Source: Neoscytalidium dimidiatum (lineage: Eukaryota; Ascomycota; Dothideomycetes; Botryosphaeriales; Botryosphaeriaceae). Taken from it: 64,000 bases of DNA. Every line of letters starts with the position of its first letter. Positions within the stretch are counted from its first letter, which is position 1. The position numbers and the translations under genes were made by a program. Under the pieces are notes generated by a model. The model made no database searches, had not been told where the DNA came from, and was given only the letters and a program-made list of their open reading frames with translations. Of this stretch, positions 44,007 to 55,450 are shown one piece after another. Location of the stretch: contig CM074697.1 in NCBI GenBank assembly GCA_037367355.1, forward strand, positions 1,116,001-1,180,000, given 5' to 3'.

Positions 44007-45329
44007 TCATTTCAGACAGGGCAAAGCCCACTTCTCCATCCACTCTGATTTGACAGCCTCGCTCGCACTGATCCGCACCGAAGGATCATAAGCAAGCATC
44101 CCCCTCAACAGTTTCTCCAGGCTCTCGATCTCTTCGGGACTGATCTGGCAAGTCTCGGGATCCTCACCTCTCCCCATCTCATACAAGCGCTGCCTCAGCG
44201 GCCTCGACTTCGGCTGATGGATGCGCTCCATGTCTTGTCTCCACGTCCCATCCTCGAGGAAGAAATCTCCCCTCTTCTCCCATGCGTCCCACCATTTCTT
44301 CGGCAGAAGACCGAGAGTGCTAACCATTTCGGCTGTGACGTCGTCCTGATCCGGGACGAATCCTTCAAACAATCCCCGCTCACCGAGGATCTCGTACAGC
44401 GTGCAACCCATGGTCCATACATCCACGGGTTGGCCGAGGTGTTCTCTAAAGAAAAGCTCTGGAGGAAGAAGGAGCATCGGAGTATGTAGGTCAGTACGCT
44501 CTTCGGAGGTGAGAAACGATTCTCCAAAGTCGGAGATGATGATACTAGCGTCCTTGACTTCGTCGCTTGGCACGAATACCAAAGCAGGTGGGACGCAGTA
44601 TCTGGGAGCCTCTGGTCCAGTTGGCTGCTCGTCTAGTCTTGTCACTGGTAGTTCTTCCGGTTCACCGAATCGGTCGTATAGCTCCTGGTCGGTGCAGTCT
44701 GAAAAATCCGGTAGTTTTAGCAGCACATTGTTCGAATGCAAATCTGATGCGCTTCTTGTAAGCCTCAACCACCACGGTTGTTTGTCTTGAAGTTAACCAG
44801 ACTTACCAGCGTGGATTATACCGCAGGAGTGTATATATTCCAGGCCGAGCAGACATTGCGCCGAGATGGACCTGGCTGTGTCGAGAGGAAACATCCAAAT
44901 GTCACTGGTTTCCTTCGATTGGGCGACACTGCAACCTGCGGCTTCAGTAACAATGCAGAGGTGGCGCCCATTTGGCCCTTCAACAAAGAACTCATCCAGC
45001 AATGACGAAACAAAAGGCCTCCCGGGATGGTCGGCGTTGCCGGAATTGAGGACTCGCAGGATTTCGCTCTCTTTGCTTTTGTAGGATGCGCCAGCTACTA
45101 AGACCTTCAAGGCAACACATTTGTTGCGGTGCAAGTCTCTAGCAAGCCAGACCAAGGAGTAGGTGCCATGTCCAAGTTTGTGCAATACACGGTAGCGACC
45201 CTGGTGGAATTCATCACCAATGTGAGTGGGATGATAGCCTCCTGGACGGTAATTTTCGAGATTCTCGGCGCCTTCTTCCCATTGGTAGATCAGATCAGGC
45301 AGGGAAGTCGAGCCTCGCTCTGGATCCAT
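44007..45329 (-). CDS. SRPK-like Ser/Thr protein kinase
   Basis: Complement of 44007-44743 and 44807-45329; 419 aa, one phase-1 intron (GTAAGT..ATCAG) that splits the catalytic loop. Motifs are the glycine loop LGHGTYSLVWLA, the VAIK lysine as VALKVL, a catalytic loop HADLHSNNVLL, the DFG as SDFGES, and the APE region replaced by LLPPELFF, followed by DVWTMGCTLYEI. The pattern (HRD changed to HAD, and Asp-Leu-His-Ser-Asn-Asn) is that of the fungal SRPK-like kinase family, many members of which are expanded and species-specific. The catalytic Asp, Asn and Lys are present, so activity is likely. Substrate unknown. It converges with the apple-domain gene, 189 bases apart. Confidence 0.88.
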
Positions 45330-46177
45330 GGGTAAATGATGTTGTGCGGCGAGCAGCGGAGCAGGATAAGGAATGTATGGAAAGATCTTGAGAAACAGCG
45401 TGTGGAAAGAACAAAGTACGAATGTTTGGGGAAAGCTACACCACAGCTCATAAACTCGCGTACGCTAGCGCTTGCTGAGGTGCGCTGCACCAAAAAAAAG
45501 GGAAAAGAGAAATTTCGCGATGAAGGGTGTAGGCGCTGCGGCAAAGCGAGGGGAGGCTAGATGAGACAATCGCTAATCCGCTTAATCGCCAGGCTCCACA
45601 ACAGCCTATTGGCCAGTTGTGCTCTCAACTAACCGCCGGCGCTTCGTGCAATCGCTACCACGATGAAATCGCCTTCTGTCATTAATCCTAGTGACGCACG
45701 AGGCTATATTCCTGTTACTTGTTGTGTTTTGCTTGTTACTTTGTTTGATCTCTCGTTCTACATCGATCTATGCTCGGCCTTTGGATGTCGCGCAGTCTCC
45801 TTTCGATGATGAGACGGGGTCAGCCACATATGCCTGATTTCAATTGGGTATTCGAATCGAAAAAACCTGCCATTTATCCTGATATCATGTCAAATCAGCA
45901 GCTTGCTATAACAGATACTTTGAGGCTGACAAAAAGACGCAGCAACAGATGTCTTAAAGCTATGTATGAGTGTTTTAAATTTACAAAGTGAAATGAGAAG
46001 AAGTGAAAGCAGAGTCAGAGATGAAGTTGCTTTTCGGTTCGCCATCAAAACTCAGACCACCCATTGTGGACGACTCCCCTCGTGAGTAGTGATTCCAGCG
46101 CTTGAAAGAAGGGGAATAACATGAATTTGAATTTGCTGTTGACCGACGCGAGCGAAATGATCGGATAGCAACTACGC
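45330..46177. other. Intergenic, kinase promoter and LPMO 3' region
   Basis: 0.85 kb, no gene or clear motif supported. Confidence 0.45.
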
Positions 46178-47159
46178 TCAGTTCTGGCGCAGCGAGTCCC
46201 TGAAGGAGCGGCTATCACGAGCCAACTTAGAGCCACTGCAAGAGGAGGTGCCCTCGGAGCCAGAGTCGGCACCGGCAACGTCGACGCTGGCTGTCGTGGT
46301 GGTATTTCCTGCCGAGCTACTGCTGCCACCGGTCCAAACGGCAGGGCCAGGCATCGGGTACGGCTTGTAGCCGCCGTAAATGCTGAAGTTGAACGAATCA
46401 TCGGTGCTCTTGTAGGCTCCCGGGAACTTGACTGTGGGACCGGGAGTTCCGTTGCCGCCGCCGGTAACCTTGACTTGCGCGCAGCTGGTAGGAGTTAGGT
46501 TCGGGTGTCTTGGGTTGAGGGTGGTGGACTGGCGGCTTACCCATAGTAGAACTCAGCTTGACCAACGTGTGCACCGTGGACACCTGCGGATGGAGTTAAT
46601 TTGGTAGCCAGATGATTAAGTGAAAGATTCAAACTGTACCGATGTGCTCGGGGCGGATGAGATACTCTCCATCCGGGAGGTCCGCGGGGAGGGTGAACTC
46701 GATGCGATCCTTGTCCCATGTGCACCAGGCATCCTTCGTGAAATCGCCATCCTTATTGCAAACGCTTTCCTCAAAGATCTTGAACCACTCTCCGTCGCCT
46801 TCGTAAGAGTTTGCAGTGGAAGGTGCCTTGGACATATAGACAAGCGCAGGACCGGGGTGCTGCATGGTAGCTCCGACGGCAAGCTTCATGGCAAGCTTAG
46901 AGCCGGCCTTGACCTCAGCAGTTCCAGTAGAGGAAGCAAAAGTGAATGAACCCTTGTTGCAACGGAAGTCGTCCATGTCCGGAGTCATGTCATCGCGGAT
47001 GTTAACCCACTTAGTGGGATTGTACTTCGCCTCACGAGTGTTGGAGCGGACATATTGCATGCTCTGCGTTTCTTCACCATCGATGACGAGGACATCGAAG
47101 AAGTAGTGAGCTGATGCAAGGGGCAGAAGAACCGTGGTTGCCAGATCGGAGAACTTCAT
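46178..47159 (-). CDS. AA9 lytic polysaccharide monooxygenase (cellulose-active type)
   Basis: Complement of 46178-46484, 46541-46583 and 46640-47159; 289 aa. The introns are phase 1 (GTACAG..CGCAG) and phase 2 (GTAAGC..CCAG); the middle exon is only 43 bases. A signal peptide of about 17 aa is followed by HYFF, so the mature N-terminal His1 of the copper histidine brace is exposed after cleavage. The second copper His is in [13 protein letters not shown], and the axial Tyr in GQAEFYYGC. After the catalytic domain comes a Ser/Thr/Gly-rich tail with no cellulose-binding module. AA9 enzymes cut crystalline cellulose or xyloglucan oxidatively using H2O2 or O2. TATAAA lies about 145 bases upstream of the ATG. 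Together with GH105 it points to a plant-biomass or plant-associated lifestyle. Confidence 0.92.
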
Positions 47160-48397
47160 CCTGCCGGAGGTGATAATAGATCAACGAGTGATGAGGGGAA
47201 AGAATGGAAGCCACAGGCTAGCTGTGATGCAGAGAATGACAGAAAAGATTGTGGTCGAATAGCTGGACTGACGAGCTGAACCAGTCCGCGGATTCGACAC
47301 TCTTTATATCACTACGCCCATCAGACCCCTCACTGAGTTCTCTATGATCTATAAGGGCGAAGGGGTTCACTGTCCGCATTGGCCTGCTCTGCAACTAGCT
47401 ATGGCCATGTACTCGAAACACCTCGCTTAGGAACAAAGCGTACACGGTGTGTAACTCTCCTATGATGAAACGAGCGAGGCGGTTTACTTGCCTTCTGCAG
47501 CAGTTCGTACGCTGTACGGCCCCAAACAAATCCGAGAACCCACTTCTCGCAGGAACGTGTAGTTGTTTCAAACGCCTTGAACCCCACTGTCTATCGTACA
47601 AACAAATTAGTGACAGTCGCTTACATCAAGAATCATGCTTTTCCACCAACAGAACGGAGCCAGGAACTACCGGAAGACTCCGCTTGCCTTTTAAAGCAGT
47701 GAATACGCTATACGGTCCCAAAAATATTTGTCCGCCAAGCCAAACGCGGGGGAACGTACGGTCGTTTAATCCGTCTTTGACCCACCATTTATCCTGAACG
47801 TAGCTGTAGGTCGCATTTTGCGTCGAATAATGTTTCTTAAAGATCAGAAACATAAGAAAAACCCAAAGCCGTAAACAAGCAATAATTCCTCCACCGTGAG
47901 GCGTTGTAAAATGGGCCATTTTTGCACTGTCCTCGCACTCGAAACTGAGAACTGAGGCGCCCAGACGGGTGCTTCCGTATTTGATCGCACTGAAATAGTT
48001 GATACCAAATTTAGGAGTCGTCTTGGTATATCTCCTGAGCTTCAGAGAGAATGCAAGCTGCTATACATTGTTCGACCGTTCGTTTTACTTGAGATGCAAA
48101 CGCCTCAGGATACGTGTTTCGTATTACAAGAAAGACGGGGATTCCATCCGTTTGACAGCCATGATATACCTGTTCCCTTTTCCATGCACCCACTTTGATA
48201 GATGCGGCAAAGTGTGCAATCACCTTTTCAATTTCCCCGTGTTTGGCTCTCTTCAATTCCGTGAAAAATTACCCGCCAATAACTAACAAACGTTCCGCCG
48301 CCGCCACATGTCAAAACAGCCAAGGCTCATTAATGTGCAAACCCAAACCCCCCACTCCAGGCAATCCGGCAGCATCTGGGTGGTCTGAGCGCACCGT
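47160..48397. other. Intergenic with a diverged direct duplication
   Basis: Holds the AA9 promoter and two similar segments at about 47496-47575 and 47690-47770 (see the repeat entry). A minus-strand open frame of 97 aa at 47626-47919 begins with a plausible hydrophobic segment but has no recognisable family. Confidence 0.4.
47496..47770. repeat. Diverged direct repeat, about 80 bases, spaced about 195
   Basis: Both copies share the order GCAGT..TACGCT.TACGG.CCCAAA..AT and, downstream, CGC.GG.GGAACGT, followed by GTTT. The identity I count by eye is roughly two thirds. Translated on the minus strand each copy gives a similar Trp-x-Leu-Gly patch, suggesting a duplicated, decayed coding unit. 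Confidence 0.45.
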
Positions 48398-48631
48398 CTA
48401 TCCTCGATCTTTCTCTCCTCCAGGGGCATCGACCACCAACAACTCCTGAACTTGAACTTTGCGACAACCCTTGCAGCGTGGATGCTGGCATGCCATGATA
48501 CACTTGCAATACCAGTCATTGCGGTGATTGATGCTTAGGCATCTGCAGCATTGCCACTTGAGGACCCATTCCCTTTGTTTGCGTTTGCGCTTGATGAGCG
48601 AACGGAGGCAGAGCACCTTGAGCCGACCCAT
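48398..48631 (-). CDS. Small zinc-finger protein 1
   Basis: 77 aa from the ATG at 48631; the frame stays open further upstream, so an additional 5' exon is possible. The basic N terminus (RSLIKRKRKQREW) leads into a compact cysteine cluster: W-x-C-C-x-C at KWQCCRCLSIN, then CKCIMACQHPRCKGC, i.e. paired Cys with one His. This is the layout of the small fungal zinc-finger proteins of the W-x-C-x2-C..C-x2-C-x-H-x2-C-x2-C type, of unknown role. Similar motifs occur in two further genes nearby (at 49.1-49.5 and 54.3-54.5 kb). Confidence 0.55.
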   Translation of the reverse strand: MGRLKVLCLRSLIKRKRKQREWVLKWQCCRCLSINHRNDWYCKCIMACQHPRCKGCRKVQVQELLVVDAPGGEKDRG

Positions 48632-49142
48632 GTACGGAGGTACTGTAGCAGTCTTGTGGTCTTGAGGTAATCTGTTTGTGTACACCTCGGCTCATTCGCA
48701 CTCGACCTGATGGATGGCCGGGATACAGTAGAGAGAACTTGAGAGATAGTGGAAGGGAGGTACGTCTTTCTGAAGACAGCCGCACTATTTGCTTCAGTCG
48801 CGAATAACCTTAAGAAGGCATGCCAGGCCGTGCGCGGAGAAAGAACTCGAAAAATGGTTGACGATTAAGACACGTCACTGCTGTCTCATGCGCGGAGCCG
48901 AGTAAGCGACAAAGAACGCCTCAACGGGATAGCTCAGCACACGACAAACATAAATCGTTTGTAGCGGCTTCTGGCCCGCCCAGCATCGTATCTGCGTAAG
49001 ACATGGTATTCTAGATAATGAGGCAAATTAGACATCCGGTAAGCACACTCGCAGTACTCAGAGACAGACCTCTCTGAACCCAGCAGCGCCCGCAGTAAGA
49101 CTCCCAAAGAAAACACCGATCATCTACATTTTCTTCCACCTC
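48632..49142. other. Intergenic between small zinc-finger genes
   Basis: About 0.5 kb, AT-rich, no supported feature beyond probable promoter sequence. Confidence 0.4.
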
Positions 49143-49496
49143 TCACAATAGCCCTTTCCCCGGCTCAGGTGTTGGCAGCCTCTCCGGCGGCAGCGGCAGG
49201 GGACCCACAGGCGTATCGACCAGCTCCTGATGCCTGACCATCGGCGGACCGTCGCCGACTCTATCGTCGCTTTCATTATCGAATATGTATATCACGCAAC
49301 GGGCGCACCGCAGATGCATGCATCGCGAGAGGGTGATCAGGCCCGAAGTGCGCCGCTGGCAGAATTCTTCCGCCGGGTCATTCGTGAAGCCGCAGTGGCA
49401 GCAGCTCCATGACCCGTTGGCTTTGGCGATCATACGGGCATGGAATGCCGCGGGCGCAGCACGGTGTTGGCGGTATAGCATTTTTGCCGATTTCAT
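49143..49496 (-). CDS. Small zinc-finger protein 2
   Basis: 117 aa from the ATG at 49496 (MKSAKMLYRQ); the frame is open upstream to about 49745 but with 5'-leader-like composition, so the start is uncertain. Cysteine cluster: SWSCCHCGFTNDPAEEFC, then SRCMHLRCARCVIYIF, followed by a Pro-rich, acidic tail (GPLPLPPERLPTPEPGKG). The cluster matches that of zinc-finger protein 1 in spacing. Likely binds one or two zinc ions. Function unknown. Confidence 0.6.
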   Translation of the reverse strand: MKSAKMLYRQHRAAPAAFHARMIAKANGSWSCCHCGFTNDPAEEFCQRRTSGLITLSRCMHLRCARCVIYIFDNESDDRVGDGPPMVRHQELVDTPVGPLPLPPERLPTPEPGKGLL

Positions 49497-49956
49497 GGAC
49501 GCTCGTAGATAATATAGAGAATCGCTGTAGACGGAAGACCCTGTTATCCATTTGGGGGAACTAGACGCTAGTGAAGTTATGGTAGTAGAAATTTTATACA
49601 GACACAGCGGGTGTGTTGGCATTGATTGATACCCCGTCGCGGCGTCAGACGGTGTGCAATGCGCAGTTTGTGCGCCGTTAAAGAAATCTTTGGAGCGTGG
49701 TTCCATTGAAAACAGGAAACGAAATGCTAACGCAGTCACTGACACGAACGAACTTCGCGAATGCTGGCAAATTCCTCAAGCACACGATTGGGCAACAGGA
49801 GACTGGGACTGTCAAAAGTCATAAGAACAGCTTCAAAGATACGGAAAACCAGGTAGAAAAATGAAACCATGAGATTCCAACGCCGGGAACACATCTCTTC
49901 CTTCTATTTACGTTCTCAATATACGCGTCTCAAATCTATCGAAACAGATTGCGCAT

Positions 49957-52042
49957 CTACATGCTTTGCGTCCCCAATTTCTTGTTCGGCAATAAAGCCA
50001 CCGAAATCACGCATCCCAGCGTGACACCACCTGCCAAGTACAACACGGCATTGATGTCGCCGTCCCCACTCTCGCTTTTAGCGTATAAGCTCTGCGCAAT
50101 CAGCGGACTCACAATACTGAAAAGCCGTCCCCAGAAGCTTGCAACCCCGCAAGCGGTCCCTCTCACCGGTGCCGGGAAAGCCTCGGGCGTCCAGCCGTAC
50201 AGCACGGCGTTGAACATGCTCTGGAAGAAGTATTCCATTGCGTTGAGACCGATATTCGAAGCCTCGGAATTGACTGCGCTGAAGATGAAGATGGACGCAC
50301 CCATCAAGCCGGAAGAGAGCACCATGGTCCACTTGCGGCCGACGTGAGGGACATTGTAGAGGAGAGCGCCGAGCGCGACGCCGAAGATGCCTGGGAAGTA
50401 GATAAGGATGTAGGAGCGGTAGGTGAACTTTAAGGATAAGTTCAAAGAGCCGTTCTTGAGAGCAATGATCTTCGGAAGGAAGGACCCTGTTCATGAGTGT
50501 TAGTCATGGTATTCAAACATGCATATGGGCCGAGAGAGTCGTGCTTACCAGCCACGGTAAATCCCCAGTAGTCCATGATGTACGTCAGCCAGACCAATAT
50601 GGTCAGCCTCGTCATCTCCCAGCCGCTGAATAAGAGCTTGTACCGTTCTAATTCTAAAGTAACCTTCTTCCCCAGTGGCAGGTTTTTCTGAGATTTTCCA
50701 GCACCCATGACCACTGACTCGTCATACCTGTGCTCGCTTTCGAGGATCTCGAACGACTCTAGCTTCAGCTTCGAGTCCCTTCCATTAACCTTGGATATGT
50801 AGTGGAGTACTTCCACCGCCTTGTCATCACGGCCTCTGTATACCAGGTATTTTGGAGACTCCTTCATCCTAAAGATAACCGTGCGAACAAAAAATAACGA
50901 TATCGTCATAGCGCCGAGAGTGTACATCAGGTACCGCCACCCCATATTATCGGCCTTCGAGCAACACTCGGCTCCTGGAGCTGAAGTGCGGCATGATGGC
51001 AGTGGTTCGGGCTCGGCGAAATTGGGCGAGCACGAATGTGCTGGAATGTAGGCATACGCGAGCGCAGAGCATATCACGACCCCGAGAGGCTGAAATATCG
51101 ACAGTAGAGCGAGGAGAAAGCGTTTGTTCTGATTGCGTCAGTGTAACACATCTCCAGCCCTGGGTTGTTACACACCTGAGGGATGAATTCCAAGGTTATG
51201 GTGGTATCGATAGGGATGTTCCCACCTATACCAAATCCAGTGAAGGCGGTCAGGACGAGGAATGGACTATATGAATTGGGTGCTCCAAGACAGATTCCAA
51301 AAATGGAAGCTATTAGTACGGTGAGATTGAAAGCCCATTGCCGACCTGGGAAAAGTGGTCAGTGTGGTGACACGGCAAAGTCGCACAACCCGCAGTCGGG
51401 TTACCAACCAACAATATCCGCCAACACACCCCACACAAATGCGCCTGTATGCTGGTGAGCACATACTCGTATTATATATGGAGTGATGCAGTACCTGCAG
51501 TAAGTCCAGCGGAGAAGGATGTTGAGATATTTCCTGATTGGTCATCTGCACGACATTAGTGTTGGCGCAGCAAAAAGAAAAGCCCAATGCTACTGTGACT
51601 TACTCCCAAAGCCAAACTCCTGCTGCACAGGGCCCAATACCAAACCGAACGCGTTTGCCCATAGCAGATCCAGGAAGTAGCCAAAACCGCATAGACTCCA
51701 CACATACCACTGGTACTTCCCCATGCCCATGGCATCAATCTCGCGGTTGATCAGGACGCATTTCTTCTCGAATAAGGAAAGACCCTCGGCATGCAGAGCT
51801 TCGGTCAATGAGGCAGAACGCACGACGCCCTCCTCGTCGCTGATGTGCTCAGGCTGGATGCCGCCAGCGCTTTTGTAATCGACGTCTGCCATCAGGGGCT
51901 GCAGGGAGGGATCCTTATCGGAGGCTGAATGCAGATACATCAAGGGAATCGAGATGTCATCCGGGTGGTCGATGGGTTCATTTATGGGGCTCTCAGGCTG
52001 TTCCTCCGGGCCGTCATGGTACGAGTACGAGCTCTCGGGCAT
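49957..52042 (-). CDS. MFS transporter, SV2/SVOP-like
   Basis: Complement of six exons: 49957-50486, 50549-51128, 51176-51345, 51409-51444, 51495-51545, 51604-52042; 601 aa. The phases of all five introns close, including a 36-base exon that restores the MFS loop (GAFVWGVLADIVGRQWAF). A 100-aa acidic N-terminal tail precedes about 12 membrane segments. WTPEAFPAPVRGTACGVASFWGR in the second half resembles the sugar-transporter/SVOP-type motif (PExxPxxxRGxxxG). A Cys-rich extracellular loop (CSPNFAEPEPLPSCRTSAPGAECC) is unusual. Substrate unknown: sugar, organic acid or inorganic ion. It lies 12 kb from the isocyanide cluster and I see no reason to include it there. Confidence 0.88.
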
Positions 52043-54321
52043 GTCTGGCGGGGCGGAGAGAGGCACAGTTTTTGAAGGAGCCCATCAGCGCGGACGCGGA
52101 CGACGTCAACACCTGCAGGCGGGCTGGGCTGCACCCGCGTGCCGCTTCTTGTGTAACGCGTTGTTCCATGGCAGCAGGAGGCCACTAAGCTCGATGTGGA
52201 AATGGACTAGCACACGGCGGTGCTGGGAGAGCAGCAACTTCGCCGTTGCAGGTTGCGTCGTCTGAACCTTATGCCGTCCCGAAAAAGCATAAGCTGGTCT
52301 CCGCTCGCAGACTCTCTGAAACCGGGTCGAAGTACCGGCCGCACTTTCTCTCAAAACGTTCGGCCTTCCAGACTGTCGAGGATTCTTCGTTCGCAAGATA
52401 TCGATGTTCTCAACATCGGGAAAGCGATGACGTGCGTCATGGACAAAGAGGATTCCGCACGCGACGGGGAAGCCGCAACACCAACCTCTCGCTTATCTGA
52501 GACCAACCCCACTCCGCGTCCCATGGTGCATCTTTTAGCTTCCCCACCTTGCCCCATCCATCTATACATCGCCGTGCCCAGGCACAGGGTGATTTGAACC
52601 TCCCGCTGGACGTCAGACATCGGCCACGCGCCTGAGATCGCATGCAAATGATCGAGCGCCACAGCCATGTCCAAGAGTCACGATCTCTTATTCGAGTTGA
52701 TAATGTGGAGACTCCATAGGTGCAGAATTTTCACAAAGGAACAGAATGTACAGCTCCAGAGAGCAGAGTGCTTTCTTCTAAGATCTCAGGAATCCAGGAG
52801 AATATCTCTGTGAGATACAGCTCATGGCGCCTCAGGCATTAACATTGTTGATTGTATGACACTAGTTACACGTAGAAATTTGAAGACTAAGTTATGAGTG
52901 AATAGATTTAGGTAGGGAGAAAGACCAAAGTCATTGTAGAACAAGTCTTGATCACCTGAGATCAACATTCGAATTACACATCGACTAGCGCCAACAACTC
53001 ATGGCTCCAGACGGTGTCTATTCATCAAACCAAAGCATGAAATACACACGCGATATACCAGCCTGACAAGAGGAAACCTCGCCCCATGAGTAGAGCGATC
53101 TAGTTAATACCTATCAATACTTGGTTCACGCGTCAACCATCAGAAGCAAGAAACACCAAAGAGCAGCCAAAGCCGGTCACAGCCCCCCTTGGCTCACCCA
53201 GAAGATTCCACATGCGCACGCAAGTTGGCCAAAAAAAAAAAAAGGGACCTCCTGCAATCCTACTCCAATATATGTCACACACTACGCTACCAAGCCAGCT
53301 GAATATCAAGGAGCAGCCACGTTCCGGAAGCTCCCCATCACCACATCTCCAGACACCGTGTGCACCTCTCATGCACGTACCTCGGAATTGAAAATACCAT
53401 CGCTTTAACATGCATCCCATTTATCTCGAATCGACAGCCTATCTCTCCACACCATCCCTATAGCGATGCTGTCGTTCTCGGACGAACGACCTCCTCGCAC
53501 TCGATCATCAACTCAGGATTCATGACCGAACATGCAGCGGGCTGTGAAAATTTGGTGTGTGCGTGCTCGTCCGCATCTGCAAGTGGGCGCGGGACGTATT
53601 ACCGTCTATGATCTGGTCGCAAGGGTCACGAACCGTGTTCCTTGAAATGCTGGCGGCGGGGTTGCCCGGGTTCGTGAGATGTCTTAGCGAGGCTCCACCG
53701 CCGGTCGGGGAGGTACATCTATCTCGGGAGTCCAGTAGATGTACACCGGTGCCAATGCGCCGCAGAGGGGCGGCCGGCGAGACGCTAGGTGTATGTTGGG
53801 GTGGTCGACGCGTCCAGGGTCGGCGTTCGACCTCCTCCAGGGTAGGCGTTCCAAGGTAATCCGGTGGTGCCGAATGTGCTGGTCTGGCTGTACCCAAGCA
53901 CTTGTGGGTCGAAACCGCAATGTAAAAAAATCTTCGAATATTGGGATGATCCGTGGCAGACGCATTTCTCCTAGTTCGAACTAATTTCTTGTGAACAATT
54001 CGCAACCTGCGCAAATGCCGGCAATGAGAAATGTGGAGGACAATTTCGCCATAATAATGCTCGCCTGCGCAAGTCCGCACTTGAAATAGTACGTAGAAAG
54101 TCGTGCGGGGGTAAGGAGGACGGAGGCCTAGAACATGTTGATGTTTGTAACTATGACCGGGTTCGGTGCGCATAAGAACAAATCGTTCTTTGAAAAGCCA
54201 TCTCATGGAGCAGGCGAAGAGCGAAAGGGCTTAGTCGAAGAGAAGCGGCCAAAGTGATCCAAAATCTTCTTATGCCACGAGCATGGTGGTGGGCTATGAG
54301 GCCTCTGCTTCAGAAAGTGTG
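52043..54321. other. Long intergenic, possible zinc-finger relic
   Basis: 2.28 kb with no intact gene. Around 53990-54033 the minus strand reads SHCRHLRRLRIV, which aligns with SRCMHLRCARCV of zinc-finger protein 2 but lacks two of its cysteines, and the flanking frame is broken. A 13-base A run lies at about 53230-53243. Confidence 0.4.
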
Positions 54322-54513
54322 CTAATCGTGAAAAATAAGGCTGCCGCCACCACCAGAAGCCTTCTCACAATTCCAGCACCACGTGTGGCCGCACTGGAAG
54401 CACTGCCTGCTCTGCTCCCGATGGGTTCTTAAGCCGCAGTTGTGGCATGTCCAGTACTTGTCTCTGCAATCGATATGCTTGGAAACACCAGGTGCACAGT
54501 CTGGAAGTAACAT
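54322..54513 (-). CDS. Small zinc-finger protein 3 (5' end uncertain)
   Basis: At least 63 aa from the ATG at 54513. The core is KYWTCHNCGLRTHREQSRQC followed by FQCGHTWCWNC, giving W-x-C-x2-C, C-x2-C-x-H-x2-C-x2-C, then a Gly-rich tail. Upstream on the minus strand there is a GTAAGT donor near 54605 and acceptors near 54503 and 54535, so a short first exon may exist and the true start may differ. Same motif family as the genes at 48.4 and 49.1 kb. Confidence 0.55.
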   Translation of the reverse strand: MLLPDCAPGVSKHIDCRDKYWTCHNCGLRTHREQSRQCFQCGHTWCWNCEKASGGGGSLIFHD

Positions 54514-55450
54514 CCGCGTCAACAAGGGTTCTCTGAAGATGGTTCGGTAAAGAAAGGAAGATCGGATATGGGTATGGTGCTTGCTTGGCAGCTTAGAATA
54601 CTTACTAGCGCATATAAATGTTCTTCGCCGCGAAGGCCCGAGTGCTATCCGCAAGCAGTCTCGAGTCTGGGTTCCGAGTCATGAGGTCGACGGACCGTCA
54701 CACAAAATCAATAAAAGACTCCTCGTACGATTTGGTCATGCCGTGTACATGAAACTGGGAAGCGGTGGGCCTTATCTCTGGTGGAGATCAACGGGCGGAG
54801 TTGATATTGGTCCCGCCTGTAGCCTCGTGAGCAGACCCATCGTTGCAGATCATTCTACCGCCTATCGGAAAACGGCGGTTGAGGTTCCACTTTCAAACCA
54901 CTTGACTGGTCAACCCAATAACTTGTTGTCCCGGCTGTACGTCAGATAATTTCCGAGACCCTGAACCCAGAATCCTTCACTTGATCAAGTGATACGGAGA
55001 AGTCAGTGCAAGTCAGTACCCTACGCGCAATTTAGACAGGAATACGAAGGCCGAGAAAAAAAAGAAACAACAAAGTTTGCGGGTCGAAGTTGATGATTCT
55101 TATTCACCGACATCCGGCCTCGTCTATTACCGTGATCAAAAACAAAGGAAATCTCAGCCGGCAAAGCCCTTCCCCGTTCGAAGCCGTATATATACAAGTC
55201 GTTGTATGTTTTCTCGTTGCCTCCAGCATTTGCAACTCGCCGTGGAGCAGTACCGCATCCGTGTCTGGAACGTTGTGCAGTACGAAGATGAAGCCAGCCT
55301 CTTTAGCCCGAAATGAGATAGCCTCCGGAGACTCTCTTTTTCATCAATCCTCGATGGTTCTTGATCGGGAATTAAAAAAAAATTGAATGGCTTATTGTGA
55401 AAAGGTTCCAGTCCGTTCGAAGACACTGATGGACGAAACATGGACGCAGT
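54514..55450. other. Intergenic
   Basis: About 0.94 kb; possible first exon of zinc-finger protein 3 and the 3' region of the complex I subunit gene. No other feature. Confidence 0.4.

Noticed and set aside
49957..52042. Second MFS transporter as an isocyanide cluster member
   Set aside because: It is separated from the cluster by apple-domain, kinase, LPMO and zinc-finger genes and lacks the CGTATTCGGAT sites.
52588..52672. Possible tRNA T-loop (GGTTCAAATC on the minus strand near 52590)
   Set aside because: The flanking bases do not form a five-pair T stem or an acceptor stem. A similar candidate near 2206 failed for the same reason.
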